DNA of 32,716 nucleotides from CAVDHB01 sp963608705 (lineage in GTDB: Bacteria > Bacteroidota > Bacteroidia > Bacteroidales > Bacteroidaceae), in NCBI GenBank assembly GCA_963608705.1, contig CAVDHB010000003.1, positions 1 to 32,716 of the forward strand, in the 5' to 3' direction. Position numbers and translations under genes: made by a program. The notes beneath the pieces were generated by a model. That model had not been told where the DNA came from and did not search any database. It worked only from the letters and a program-made list of their open reading frames with translations. Below are positions 8,203 to 16,819 of this stretch, piece after piece (the stretch's first letter is position 1; the number at the start of each line of letters is the position of its first letter).

Positions 8203-9141
8203 TCAATGCTTTTTTAACCAACGGACGGGAAAGTGAATGCGCTGTTGTACAATTCTTCTCAGTTTTCCGCCCATAATCAACAAGATAACAGCCCACAGGA
8301 TCAGCACCACACCGATGAAGATGCGGAAAGTGAACACCTCTCCGAACACGAAAGTGCCAATCGCCAGTGCGGTAATGGGTTCCAAGGCGCCTAATATGGA
8401 GGCGGGAGTTGAACCGATGTAATGGATGGAGGCGGTGGTGGTGCTCAAAGAGAATACCGTGGGGAAGAAAGCCAGGGCGATAGCACACATCCAGGACTCG
8501 AAACCTTGCAGCGGCTGAATGCCTCCTGTGAAAGAGGCCATGCCCAAGACGAGCAGGAAACCGAATAAGATAGAGTAGAATGTGACCTTGTCTGACGACA
8601 TTTCTTTCAGAAAGGAACGGTTTACCCCAATCAAGTAAATGGCGTAAGACAGGGATGATAACACTACCAAAAGAACTCCAGTCAAGCTCAAAGTGCCTCC
8701 ATCGGGATTCTTGTAGAGAAAATAGATACCCCATGAGACTAACAGTACGCAACTGACCGTCTTCCAAGAGAATCGTTCATGAAAGAAGAGCATCATCAAC
8801 ACGGCCACCATGGCGGGGTACACAAACAACAGTGTGGAGGCTACCCCGGATGGCATGTAATGGTATGAGTAATAGAGCAGTGCGGAAGACCCTGCGAAGC
8901 AAATGCCCATCAGGCACATATAGGGCAATTCTTTCCATTTCACCTTGAAAGACTCTTTGCGTATCAGCAGCAGCAATGCCAGCATGGGGACGGCAAACAG
9001 ATACCGGTAGAACAAGGTGGAGTTGGTGGATAGGCCGAGCGCATAGAGCGGCAAGGCAAAGAGAGGGTTAGTGCCGTAACTGACAGCGCCGGCTATGCCG
9101 AGGCTGTATCCCTTGAATTTGTAGCTTGTTTCTTGTGTCAT
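8203..9141 (-). CDS. EamA/DMT-family membrane transporter
   Basis: A 312-residue integral membrane protein with about ten hydrophobic segments in two EamA repeats (roughly 10-145 and 155-290), typical of drug/metabolite transporters. Start ATG 9141 is chosen because it overlaps the ABC-F stop by 2 bp (ATGA) and leads straight into the first membrane segment; an in-frame extension to 9255 is highly basic and lies inside the ABC-F gene. The substrate is unknown. Its place just before an exported murein endopeptidase and an epimerase makes a murein dipeptide, amino acid or amino sugar a reasonable guess, but EamA proteins cannot be assigned by sequence. Confidence 0.88.
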   Translation of the reverse strand: MTQETSYKFKGYSLGIAGAVSYGTNPLFALPLYALGLSTNSTLFYRYLFAVPMLALLLLIRKESFKVKWKELPYMCLMGICFAGSSALLYYSYHYMPSGVASTLLFVYPAMVAVLMMLFFHERFSWKTVSCVLLVSWGIYFLYKNPDGGTLSLTGVLLVVLSSLSYAIYLIGVNRSFLKEMSSDKVTFYSILFGFLLVLGMASFTGGIQPLQGFESWMCAIALAFFPTVFSLSTTTASIHYIGSTPASILGALEPITALAIGTFVFGEVFTFRIFIGVVLILWAVILLIMGGKLRRIVQQRIHFPVRWLKKH

Positions 9142-11036
9142 TCTTTTTCGCTTAATTCTAGCCAACGCATGGATTTGTCGTCTAATTCTGTATTCAGTTC
9201 CGGCAGCCGTTTGCTCTTTTCCGTCAATTCTTCCACGGAGAGTGTGCCGCTGCAAAGAGCTGTTTCAATGTCTTTCTTTTCTTTTTCCAGCTTCTCTATG
9301 TCTTTGGAGAGTTGGTTGTATTCCTGTCTCTCCTTGAAGGTCATGCGTTTCTGGTCGGAAGAGTGGGTACGGCGAGGCTTTTCTGCTGGCTGGGGCGTTT
9401 TCGCTTTGGGCTCATTCTCTTTCGCCAGCTCCCTTTCATGCTCTTCTTTTGCGTCTTTCCACAGGCGGTATTGGCTGTAGTTTCCGGGGAAATCCCGGAT
9501 GTCTCCCTGTCCTTGGAACACTAACAGGTGGTCTACCACCTTGTCCATGAAATAGCGGTCGTGGCTTACCACGATGAGGCATCCCTTGAAGTGGCGAAGA
9601 TACTCTTCCAGAACTTGCAGTGTCACAATGTCCAGGTCGTTGGTAGGCTCGTCCAAGATGAGGAAATTAGGATTCTGCATCAGGATGGTGCAGAGATAGA
9701 GTCTACGTCTTTCCCCTCCGCTGAGCTTGTACACGTAGTTGTACTGCTCTTCCGGCGTGAAAAGGAATTGTTGCAGGAACTGTCCGGCCGTGATGCGGTG
9801 TCCGTCCATCTCCACATAATCCGCTATGTTTTTCACGATGTCAATTACCTTTTGGCTCTCGTCAAACTGCAGTCCTTCCTGTGAATAGTAGCCGAAGCGT
9901 ACAGTCTCTCCGATCTCAAGTTTCCCACTGTCGGGTTTTACCAGTCCGAGCAGTATTTTAATGAACGTGGACTTTCCTGTGCCGTTGTTTCCCACAATGC
10001 CCATCTTTTCATAACGGGAGAACACATAGTTGAAGTCTTTCAGTATGACTTTGTCTTTCCCGAACTGCTTTTCGAGATGTTCTGCCTCGAAAATCTTGTT
10101 GCCTATGTAGGAGGCTCTGCCGGAGATGGAGACGTTGTTGTCCACCACCCGCCGTTTGGCCACTTTCTCCAATTCATAGAAAGCCTGCTTGCGGTAGCTT
10201 GCCTTGTGCCCTCTGGCACACGGCATGCGGCGCATCCAGTCCAACTCCGTGCGATAAAGGTTGCGGGCGTGTGCCGTGCGGGCATCCTCCGCATCCAGTC
10301 TTTCTTGGCGTTTTTCCAGGTAATACTCATAGTTCCCTTTGTAGGAGTACATGGTCTCATTGTCCAGTTCCAGAATTTGAGAGCATACATTGTCCAGAAA
10401 ATAGCGGTCATGCGTGACCATGAGCAACGACAGCTTTCCCTTGCTCAGATAGTCTTCCAGCCATTCCACCATGTCCAAGTCAAGGTGGTTGGTAGGCTCG
10501 TCCAATATCAACAAATCTGGTTCTGTGATAAGCTCGTTGGCTAAAGCCACTCTTTTCACTTGTCCGCCAGACAGTTGCTGGATGGGTTGGTTGAAGTCTG
10601 TTATTTTCAATTTGGAGAGAATCTCTTTGGCTTTCCGTTCATAGTCCCACGCCTTGAGTTGTTCCATCTGCATGAGCAGGTCGTCCAGTCCCGGATTTCC
10701 ATCCGTGGCCATGCACTTCTCATATTCTTGGATGACTTTGGTGGTGTCGTTTCCCCGGTAGAAGCACGCTTCCATCACCGTCATTCCGTCGGGATAAACG
10801 GGCGACTGTTCGAGATAGCCTACTTGGATGTCTTTACGCCAGGTGATTTCTCCTTCTTCTTTTCCCTCTTTTCCTGCGAGAATGTTCAACAAGGTGGATT
10901 TACCTGTGCCGTTTTTGGCGATGAGTCCCACTCGCTGTCCTTCTGCGATGCTGAAGTTGATATGGTCGAACAGTATTCGTTCGCCAAATCGCTTTGTCAG
11001 TCCTTGTACATTCAGGAAGACATTATCTTGTGCCAT
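9138..11036 (-). CDS. ABC-F family ATPase (Uup-like)
   Basis: A 632-residue soluble protein with two ABC cassettes and no membrane segments. The first Walker A is KNGTGKST (41-48) with signature LSGGQVKR; the second is NNGTGKST near 350 with signature LSGGERRR. Both cassettes have LILDEPTNHLD / LILDEPTNDLD Walker B regions, and the inter-domain linker and C-terminal coiled coil (QEYNQLSKDIEKLEKEKKDIE) are present. ABC-F proteins act on the ribosome, and Uup has roles in ribosome function and transposon excision. It is the first gene of the leftward operon, so its link to the recycling genes may be only co-transcription. Confidence 0.93.
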   Translation of the reverse strand: MAQDNVFLNVQGLTKRFGERILFDHINFSIAEGQRVGLIAKNGTGKSTLLNILAGKEGKEEGEITWRKDIQVGYLEQSPVYPDGMTVMEACFYRGNDTTKVIQEYEKCMATDGNPGLDDLLMQMEQLKAWDYERKAKEILSKLKITDFNQPIQQLSGGQVKRVALANELITEPDLLILDEPTNHLDLDMVEWLEDYLSKGKLSLLMVTHDRYFLDNVCSQILELDNETMYSYKGNYEYYLEKRQERLDAEDARTAHARNLYRTELDWMRRMPCARGHKASYRKQAFYELEKVAKRRVVDNNVSISGRASYIGNKIFEAEHLEKQFGKDKVILKDFNYVFSRYEKMGIVGNNGTGKSTFIKILLGLVKPDSGKLEIGETVRFGYYSQEGLQFDESQKVIDIVKNIADYVEMDGHRITAGQFLQQFLFTPEEQYNYVYKLSGGERRRLYLCTILMQNPNFLILDEPTNDLDIVTLQVLEEYLRHFKGCLIVVSHDRYFMDKVVDHLLVFQGQGDIRDFPGNYSQYRLWKDAKEEHERELAKENEPKAKTPQPAEKPRRTHSSDQKRMTFKERQEYNQLSKDIEKLEKEKKDIETALCSGTLSVEELTEKSKRLPELNTELDDKSMRWLELSEKE

Positions 11037-11064
11037 GTGATATATTTTCTATTTAGTTATGATG

Positions 11065-11072
11065 CAAAAATA
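11065..11072 (-). promoter_or_regulatory. Putative -7 element for the ABC-F/recycling operon
   Basis: The minus strand reads TATTTTTG (TAnnTTTG) 29 bp before the ABC-F start. No TTTG is seen at the right distance for a -33 element, so this is a partial match. The divergent gap 11037-11386 holds this element, the rho -7 element and the rho leader; no gene is seen in it. Confidence 0.5.
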
Positions 11073-11245
11073 CAGACTTATGTCCATATTCCCTATGGCT
11101 ATCATGGTTAATTTAATGTAACAGTCCTCTTTTTACGCAGGCGAAAGGCTCTTTTCTTTGTTTGCGCATTCCTTGTCTCCTTCATAATTCTATTTAAATA
11201 TCTTAATTGTGTAAAGTCTGCGGAATGTATATGGGGAAAATGTAG

Positions 11246-11253
11246 TATCTTTG
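11246..11253 (+). promoter_or_regulatory. Putative -7 element for rho
   Basis: TATCTTTG matches TAnnTTTG. Transcription would begin near 11260 and leave a leader of about 125 nt before the rho ATG at 11387. No good -33 TTTG is seen at the expected spacing. Confidence 0.5.
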
Positions 11254-11353
11254 CAATGAATTCAAAGGTTATGTCCCATGCGAATATCATGCTGAAGTGA
11301 ATGGGATGACAAACTAATTAAATCACAGAACATAATAATTAAACTTTTTGCGT

Positions 11354-11373
11354 GGCCATGTATCTTCATGGTC
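11354..11373 (+). promoter_or_regulatory. Short hairpin just upstream of the rho start
   Basis: GGCCATG-tatctt-CATGGTCC can fold with a single bulged A, ending about 13 nt before the rho ATG. It could affect ribosome access, but it is short and its significance is unproven. Confidence 0.3.
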
Positions 11374-11386
11374 CGTCGTTAATCAA

Positions 11387-13408
11387 ATGAATACATATAA
11401 TATTATTGAATTAAACGAGAAATCCGAAGAGGAATTGCGGAAAATAGCGCAAGAAATGGGCGCTGATGTCAAAGAAGGTACAACAAAGAATGACATTGTG
11501 TATACAATTCTTGACCGTCAGGCCGATATATCTTCTGTGGCTGTTTCCAAGCGAAAAACAACCACCCGGAAACGTACTCGTATAGCGAAGAAAGATAGTG
11601 GGCCTCTCTATACGGCCAATCAAGGGGATGGGGTGCAATTGCAAAACGCTCCGGCGGAGACTCCGGCTCCTGCGGCAAAACGTAGGGGAAGACCTTCTAA
11701 GGCGGCTAAGGTGGCAGAGGAAGCTTCTGCCATAGAGCAGGCCGCATTGTCACATCCGGATGTGCTTGACGCTCCTTCTGTCTCACCTGTCACGGATTTG
11801 GATGAAATCCAGAAAACATTGGGAAAGACGTTGGATACTGTGGAAACGAATAGCAATCCAGTACAACAGGCTCTTCCTATTACAGACTTGGACACCGTAA
11901 TGCCGAACAGTGGATTAAAAGGTGTGTCTCCCGAAGATAAAGAAACTTCCAACTCTGTGGTGGACACGAAGGACGATGAGGAGACTGAGGCTCCCATGTC
12001 GGATATGGATGCGCAAGAGAGTGCAGAGATGTCAGGAAATACGGACGATAATGCCGATGCGGAATTATTGCCAGAAGGTGTTGATTTCAAAATCTTAGAG
12101 GATTTGCCTTATGAATTGTCTCCGGCCAATGCGGAGGAACATTATGGCGTTTCCGCCTCTTCCCGTTTTAATACGGTTCAACCAGATTTGTATGGGAACG
12201 TGCAGGGAGATGCCCGTTTGAAACATTCCCGTACTCCAGACGTTTCTTTTGACCATGCCCCGCAAATGAATACGGAGGAAGATTATGATTTTGGTGAATC
12301 TTTGACAGTGACAGGTGTGTTGGAATGTTTGCCTGACAGTTATGGATTCCTCCGTTCTTCCGATTATAACTACTTGACATCCCCCGACGATGTGTATGTA
12401 GCCTCCAATCAAATTCGCATGTATGGCTTGAAGACGGGAGATGTGGTGAGTGGATGTGTGCGTCCTCCACGTGCGGGTGAGAAATATTTCCCGTTGTTGA
12501 AAATCACGCAAATCAATGGATGTGACCCGGCAGTGATTCGTGACCGTGTGCCTTTCGAGCATCTGACACCTTTGTTCCCGGAAGAGAAATTCAAACTTTG
12601 CACAGGGCATAATGATAAAATGTCCGTGCGTATCGTGGACTTGTTTACTCCTATAGGAAAAGGACAGCGTGCGTTGATTGTGGCGCAGCCCAAGACGGGT
12701 AAGACGACCTTGATGAAAGACATCGCCAACGCCATTGCCGCCAATCACCCGGAGGCGTATCTTATCATGCTGTTGATAGACGAGCGTCCAGAGGAGGTTA
12801 CGGATATGGCACGCACCGTGAATGCGGAGGTAATCGCTTCCACGTTTGACGAACCGGCTGAACGGCACGTGAAGATTGCGGGCATCGTGTTGGAGAAAGC
12901 GAAACGTATGGTGGAATGCGGACAGGATGTGGTGATATTCCTGGACTCTATCACACGTTTGGCAAGAGCCTACAACACTGTGTCTCCCGCATCTGGTAAA
13001 GTGTTGTCTGGTGGTGTGGACGCCAATGCGTTGCACAAACCCAAACGTTTCTTTGGTGCGGCTCGTAACATAGAGAACGGAGGTTCGTTGACCATCATCG
13101 GTACAGCTTTGGTGGATACAGGCTCAAAGATGGACGAGGTGATATTCGAGGAATTCAAGGGTACGGGTAACATGGAGTTGCAGCTCGACCGCACGTTGAG
13201 CAACAAGCGTATCTTCCCGGCTGTGAACTTGACGGCTTCCAGCACCCGACGGGATGATTTGCTGCATGACAAGACCACCCTTGACCGTATGTGGATTCTC
13301 CGCAAGATGTTGGCCGACATGAATCCTGTAGAGGCGATGGATTTCTTGCAGAAACACATGAACGGTACAAAGAATAATGAAGAATTTCTTATTAGCATGA
13401 ATAAATAA
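11387..13408 (+). CDS. rho: Transcription termination factor Rho with long N-terminal extension
   Basis: A 673-residue Rho ATPase. The Rho_N helical domain occupies about residues 4-45. A long low-complexity region from about 50 to 260 is rich in E, D, S, T, P and A, with a basic start (KRKTTTRKRTRIAKK). The RNA-binding fold follows (DSYGFLRSSDYNYL near 318), then the ATPase core with PKTGKTT near 434-440, LLIDERPEEV, and the Q/R-loop region GTALVDTGSKMDEV. E. coli Rho is 419 residues, so the extension is about 250 residues, as in other Bacteroidetes. In B. thetaiotaomicron this region has been reported to drive condensate formation. Start ATG 11387 is chosen over an upstream TTG at 11348 because the Rho_N domain begins there. 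Confidence 0.97.
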   Translation: MNTYNIIELNEKSEEELRKIAQEMGADVKEGTTKNDIVYTILDRQADISSVAVSKRKTTTRKRTRIAKKDSGPLYTANQGDGVQLQNAPAETPAPAAKRRGRPSKAAKVAEEASAIEQAALSHPDVLDAPSVSPVTDLDEIQKTLGKTLDTVETNSNPVQQALPITDLDTVMPNSGLKGVSPEDKETSNSVVDTKDDEETEAPMSDMDAQESAEMSGNTDDNADAELLPEGVDFKILEDLPYELSPANAEEHYGVSASSRFNTVQPDLYGNVQGDARLKHSRTPDVSFDHAPQMNTEEDYDFGESLTVTGVLECLPDSYGFLRSSDYNYLTSPDDVYVASNQIRMYGLKTGDVVSGCVRPPRAGEKYFPLLKITQINGCDPAVIRDRVPFEHLTPLFPEEKFKLCTGHNDKMSVRIVDLFTPIGKGQRALIVAQPKTGKTTLMKDIANAIAANHPEAYLIMLLIDERPEEVTDMARTVNAEVIASTFDEPAERHVKIAGIVLEKAKRMVECGQDVVIFLDSITRLARAYNTVSPASGKVLSGGVDANALHKPKRFFGAARNIENGGSLTIIGTALVDTGSKMDEVIFEEFKGTGNMELQLDRTLSNKRIFPAVNLTASSTRRDDLLHDKTTLDRMWILRKMLADMNPVEAMDFLQKHMNGTKNNEEFLISMNK

Positions 13409-13418
13409 TTATCATAAA

Positions 13419-15872
13419 ATGAAAGAACAGCAGCAACAGAACTCTTTTGTGGAGAATGAAGAACAAAAAGAGGATGTGAATGTAATGAGGATGGTGATGG
13501 ACTATCTGCGCTATTGGCCACTGTTTATAGTGAGTGTGGTAGTGTGTGTAGTGCTGGCATGGGTGTATCTAAAGCGGACTTCACCTACTTATGAAGCGAA
13601 GGCTTCGGTGTTGATTCGTGACAATACGACCAATGGTTCTTCTGGCAACAGTCTATTTTCCAGTGCGGGTGGTGGAATGTTGCAAGGCATGGCTGATATG
13701 GGAGTTATTTCCATGGCGAATGTGTTTGATGATGAGGTTGAATTGCTGAAGTCGCGTACCTTGGTGAAACGTGTGGTGGAGAATTTGGATTTGTATGTTT
13801 CACAGACTGAAAAACAAGGCTTGCGTACGATTGATTTGTATGGTAATACGCCATTGAAAGTGTGGATGACTCCTGAACAGGCACGCAAAGCTGGTGGTGT
13901 AGAATTAAATATTGACTTGAAACAAAACGGATCACTTGATGTGGAGGCGAAAGTCGGCCCGGAGAAAGATCCTACTCGTCCACAGGTGGTAATCAACCGA
14001 CAATATAAATCATTACCGGTGTTGTTGCACACGCGATATGGTGTCATCAGTATTACGAGAGTGGATTCCATTCCTTTGGAAGATAAAACGATTAAATCGT
14101 ATATATCAAATCCAGAAGCGGTGGCAGCTGGTATGATGACCAATTACTCCGTGGAACCTACGTCCAAGCTGACCCACGTGGCTCAGTTCTCTTATAAAGA
14201 TGTGAACCCACTTCGTGCGACGGCTTTTCTCCAGAAATTGTTCGATCTTTATAATGATGAGGCGAATGAAAGTAAGAACAGGGTGGCTGAAAAAACGGCT
14301 GAGTTCATCAACCAAAGAATCCAGATGGTGTCAAAGGAATTGAACAGCACCGAAGGGTCGATGGAACGCTTCAAACAGCAGTCTGGGGTGACAGATGTAG
14401 CTACGGATGCGCAGATTGCTTTGACAGGACGTAATGCTTATCAGACTAGTTTGGTCACTTACGAGTCTACGTTGAATGCCATTGCAGCGTTGAAGAGATA
14501 TATTGTTCATGCGGGTAATGATGTGTTGCCGTTGGCTGGCATTTCCACCCAAAATGGAGATGGGGGCCTTTCTACTTTAATCGCTGAATACAATAAACAG
14601 GTAATTGAACGAGAACGTCTTGCGAAAAACTCCTCAGAGAATAATGCGGTCATAAAGAGATTGGATGTGACCTTGAGGGGGATGCGTGAAAATATAAAAA
14701 ACACAGTAAATTCGCTGGAGAATGATGCAAGAACAGCGTTGAACAACTTGAATCGGCAGGGTGCTCTCTACTCAAGAACAATTGGTAATGTACCGAAAGA
14801 CGAGCGTTCGTATGTAAGTATCTCCAGACAGCGTGATTTCCAAGCGCAGATTTACTTGACCCTTTTGCAGAAGAGGGAGGAGAACGCTATTGCGTTGGCT
14901 TCTACAGCGGACAATGCGCAGTTTGTAGATGAGGTGCAAGTAAGCGACACGCCAATCTCTCCGAAAAAAATGCAGGTGATAGCTATTGCCTTTGTCTTGG
15001 GGCTGGCTATTGCCGCAGGAGTGGTGTACTTGCTCAAGATGTTTGCTAACAAGTTGGAAGATCGTAGAGACGTGGAGCGTATCACGAAGCTGCCAATCAT
15101 GGGTGTGGTGCCTTTCAGTAAAGAACAGCCTAAGTATGTCAAAGAAAATCACAATGGAATGTATGAGGAACTTTTCCGTAACATCCGTACCAATATTTCT
15201 TTCTTATTAGGTAAAGGACAGGTGATAATGGTGACTTCCACACAGATGGGTGAATTTAAATCTACTTCCTCCACGAACTTGGGAGCTAGTTTCTCCGCTT
15301 TAGGTAAAAAAGTGGTTGTCGTAGGATTAGATATGTATAAGGACGGTATGAAACCTATATATGGCTATCATTCCGGCACACAGGGACTTTCTGCCTACCT
15401 GGCGAATCCAGACGACACGGATTTGCTCTCATTGGTTCGTCCATCCAATAAGGCTAAGAACTTGTATATTCTGCCTTGTGGTGTATTGCCGCCAAATGCC
15501 GATAATTTGGTGAGCCGTCCGGCATTGGAAGATGCTATCAAGTTGTTGAAGTCTACGTTTGACATCGTGATTCTGGATACAGCTCCGGTTGGTCTGGTTT
15601 CCGATACTCGCATTATTTCTCGTTGTGCGGATATGACCTTGTATGTGTGCCGTATGCATTATACTTATAAGAAGGCTTTTGCCATCGTGAACGAGCTGCA
15701 TGACAAGAATATGTTGCCTAACCTGTCTATTTTGATTACAGGAGTGCCTCTCAAGGAAATGAATCTTGACGGTTACGGTTACGGTTACGGTTACGGTTAC
15801 GGTTACGGTTACGGTGCGAAGCACCGTAACCGTTGGACGGACAAGGTGAAAGGTATTTTCAAGCAAAAATAA
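13419..15872 (+). CDS. Wzc-like capsule/exopolysaccharide chain-length protein with BY-kinase domain
   Basis: An 817-residue inner-membrane protein: N-terminal membrane helix near 31-50, Wzz-type periplasmic region with a coiled coil, second helix near 518-542, then a cytoplasmic bacterial tyrosine kinase domain. The ATP site is unusual. The P-loop is TSTQMGEFKST (606-616) where family members usually have PGEGKS/T, and the Walker A' segment is VGLDMYKDG where VGLDxRKPG is usual. Walker B DIVILDTAP (715-723) is intact. The tail is seven Gly-Tyr pairs (785-798) encoded by seven GGTTAC units, then a basic end. BY-kinases autophosphorylate such tyrosine clusters to control polymer length. It lies 10 bp after rho and 25 bp before the Wza-like gene. 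Confidence 0.93.
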   Translation: MKEQQQQNSFVENEEQKEDVNVMRMVMDYLRYWPLFIVSVVVCVVLAWVYLKRTSPTYEAKASVLIRDNTTNGSSGNSLFSSAGGGMLQGMADMGVISMANVFDDEVELLKSRTLVKRVVENLDLYVSQTEKQGLRTIDLYGNTPLKVWMTPEQARKAGGVELNIDLKQNGSLDVEAKVGPEKDPTRPQVVINRQYKSLPVLLHTRYGVISITRVDSIPLEDKTIKSYISNPEAVAAGMMTNYSVEPTSKLTHVAQFSYKDVNPLRATAFLQKLFDLYNDEANESKNRVAEKTAEFINQRIQMVSKELNSTEGSMERFKQQSGVTDVATDAQIALTGRNAYQTSLVTYESTLNAIAALKRYIVHAGNDVLPLAGISTQNGDGGLSTLIAEYNKQVIERERLAKNSSENNAVIKRLDVTLRGMRENIKNTVNSLENDARTALNNLNRQGALYSRTIGNVPKDERSYVSISRQRDFQAQIYLTLLQKREENAIALASTADNAQFVDEVQVSDTPISPKKMQVIAIAFVLGLAIAAGVVYLLKMFANKLEDRRDVERITKLPIMGVVPFSKEQPKYVKENHNGMYEELFRNIRTNISFLLGKGQVIMVTSTQMGEFKSTSSTNLGASFSALGKKVVVVGLDMYKDGMKPIYGYHSGTQGLSAYLANPDDTDLLSLVRPSNKAKNLYILPCGVLPPNADNLVSRPALEDAIKLLKSTFDIVILDTAPVGLVSDTRIISRCADMTLYVCRMHYTYKKAFAIVNELHDKNMLPNLSILITGVPLKEMNLDGYGYGYGYGYGYGYGAKHRNRWTDKVKGIFKQK
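15771..15812 (+). repeat. GGTTAC hexanucleotide microsatellite with adjacent perfect hairpin
   Basis: Seven perfect GGTTAC units in frame encode (Gly-Tyr)7 at the Wzc-like C-terminus. The last unit forms one arm of a perfect 11-bp inverted repeat: GGTTACGGTGC (15807-15817), loop GAA, GCACCGTAACC (15821-15831). Gain or loss of a unit keeps the frame and changes the number of tyrosines by one. Confidence 0.95.
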
Positions 15873-15897
15873 TCCAGAACAATAAGGTATTAGCAAT

Positions 15898-16716
15898 ATG
15901 AAAACAATTGTAGTAACATTATGTGTGTGGGTGTTGGCTTGTTTGTCATTCACTTCCTGCACCAGTACAGAGCGTATCATCTATTTTCAGAAGAGCGATT
16001 CGCTATTTCAAAATCCGCAGAAGATATTGCAGGCTTATGATATGAAAATCAAGCCGGCCGATCGAATCTCTGTGTCCATCAGCTGCTCTGACCCGGAATT
16101 GCTCGCTCCGTTTGCACAGAACGTGACACTGGGTACTTACATCAGTCCAACTGGCTATTCCTCAAACACAGGTAATAACGAGGCTTATCAAGGGTACACG
16201 GTTGATAAAGATGGAGACGTGAAACTGCCGGTGATAGGGAAACTAAAAGCTGAGGGACTTACGGAGGAAGGACTGGCTAAGGAAATTGAGAAATCCATCA
16301 TAACTTCTGGTTACTTGAAGGATCCTCAGGTAACTGTGAAATTCACAAATGCCCGTGTGACAGTTACCGGAGCTGTAAACAAACCGGGACAGGTGAACTT
16401 GACTTCCCAGCGTAACAGTATTGTGGATGTGTTGGCTTCAGCGGGTGATATTGCCGACTGGGGTATCAAGACGAATGTGAAACTGTTCCGTGAGGTGAAC
16501 GGTGAACGCAAGATGTATGAATTGGACATGACGCAGGCTGACAAGCTGTTCAATTCTCCCGCCTTTTATGTGCAGCAGAATGATGTGATTTACGTAGAAC
16601 CGAACAAGTCTGTGGTGATTCGTAATACTCCGTTCTTCACTTTCTGGGGAGCGGCTTCGGGTATCGCAAGCGTGGTGATTTCATTGGCTACGCTGGCCAT
16701 TTCCTTGTCTAAGTAG
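15898..16716 (+). CDS. Wza-like polysaccharide export lipoprotein
   Basis: A 272-residue outer-membrane export protein. It has a lipoprotein signal (LSFTSC, lipidated Cys21), a polysaccharide-export domain (YDMKIKPADRISVSISC... KDGDVKLPVIGKLKAEGLT) and an SLBB-like segment (ARVTVTGAVNKPGQVNL). A hydrophobic C-terminal helix (about 248-271) could form the outer-membrane-spanning helical barrel as in Wza. Together with the Wzc-like protein it would form the envelope-spanning export machine. No polymerase, flippase or glycosyltransferase genes follow; the transcript ends at the terminator 20 bp downstream. Confidence 0.94.
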   Translation: MKTIVVTLCVWVLACLSFTSCTSTERIIYFQKSDSLFQNPQKILQAYDMKIKPADRISVSISCSDPELLAPFAQNVTLGTYISPTGYSSNTGNNEAYQGYTVDKDGDVKLPVIGKLKAEGLTEEGLAKEIEKSIITSGYLKDPQVTVKFTNARVTVTGAVNKPGQVNLTSQRNSIVDVLASAGDIADWGIKTNVKLFREVNGERKMYELDMTQADKLFNSPAFYVQQNDVIYVEPNKSVVIRNTPFFTFWGAASGIASVVISLATLAISLSK

Positions 16717-16735
16717 TATTCTCTATTACTGATAT

Positions 16736-16773
16736 AAAAAGAGGGTAATCCCGTTAAAGGGTTGCCCTCTTTT
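16736..16773 (+). terminator. Rho-independent terminator after rho-wzc-wza
   Basis: AAAAGAGGGTAA and TTGCCCTCTTTT pair over 12 positions (one G-T wobble). An inner CCC/GGG pair sits around the GTTAAA loop. The stem ends in a T-run. It lies 20 bp after the Wza-like stop and, with its A-rich left arm, could also act on transcripts from the right. Confidence 0.85.
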
Positions 16774-16819
16774 CATGTGCTAAGATTTCCCGTCATAATG
16801 AATCTGCTTCTGCTTATTA

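Noticed and set aside
8203..9255. Extended N-terminus of the EamA protein from 9255
   Set aside because: The extra 38 residues are very basic, lie inside the ABC-F coding region in another frame and would disrupt the membrane topology.
10077..10544. A 155-codon plus-strand frame opposite the ABC-F gene
   Set aside because: It is a shadow of two conserved ABC signature regions and has no start context or domain.
12095..13036. A 313-codon minus-strand frame within rho
   Set aside because: It is antisense to the conserved Rho core and has no recognisable domain or promoter.
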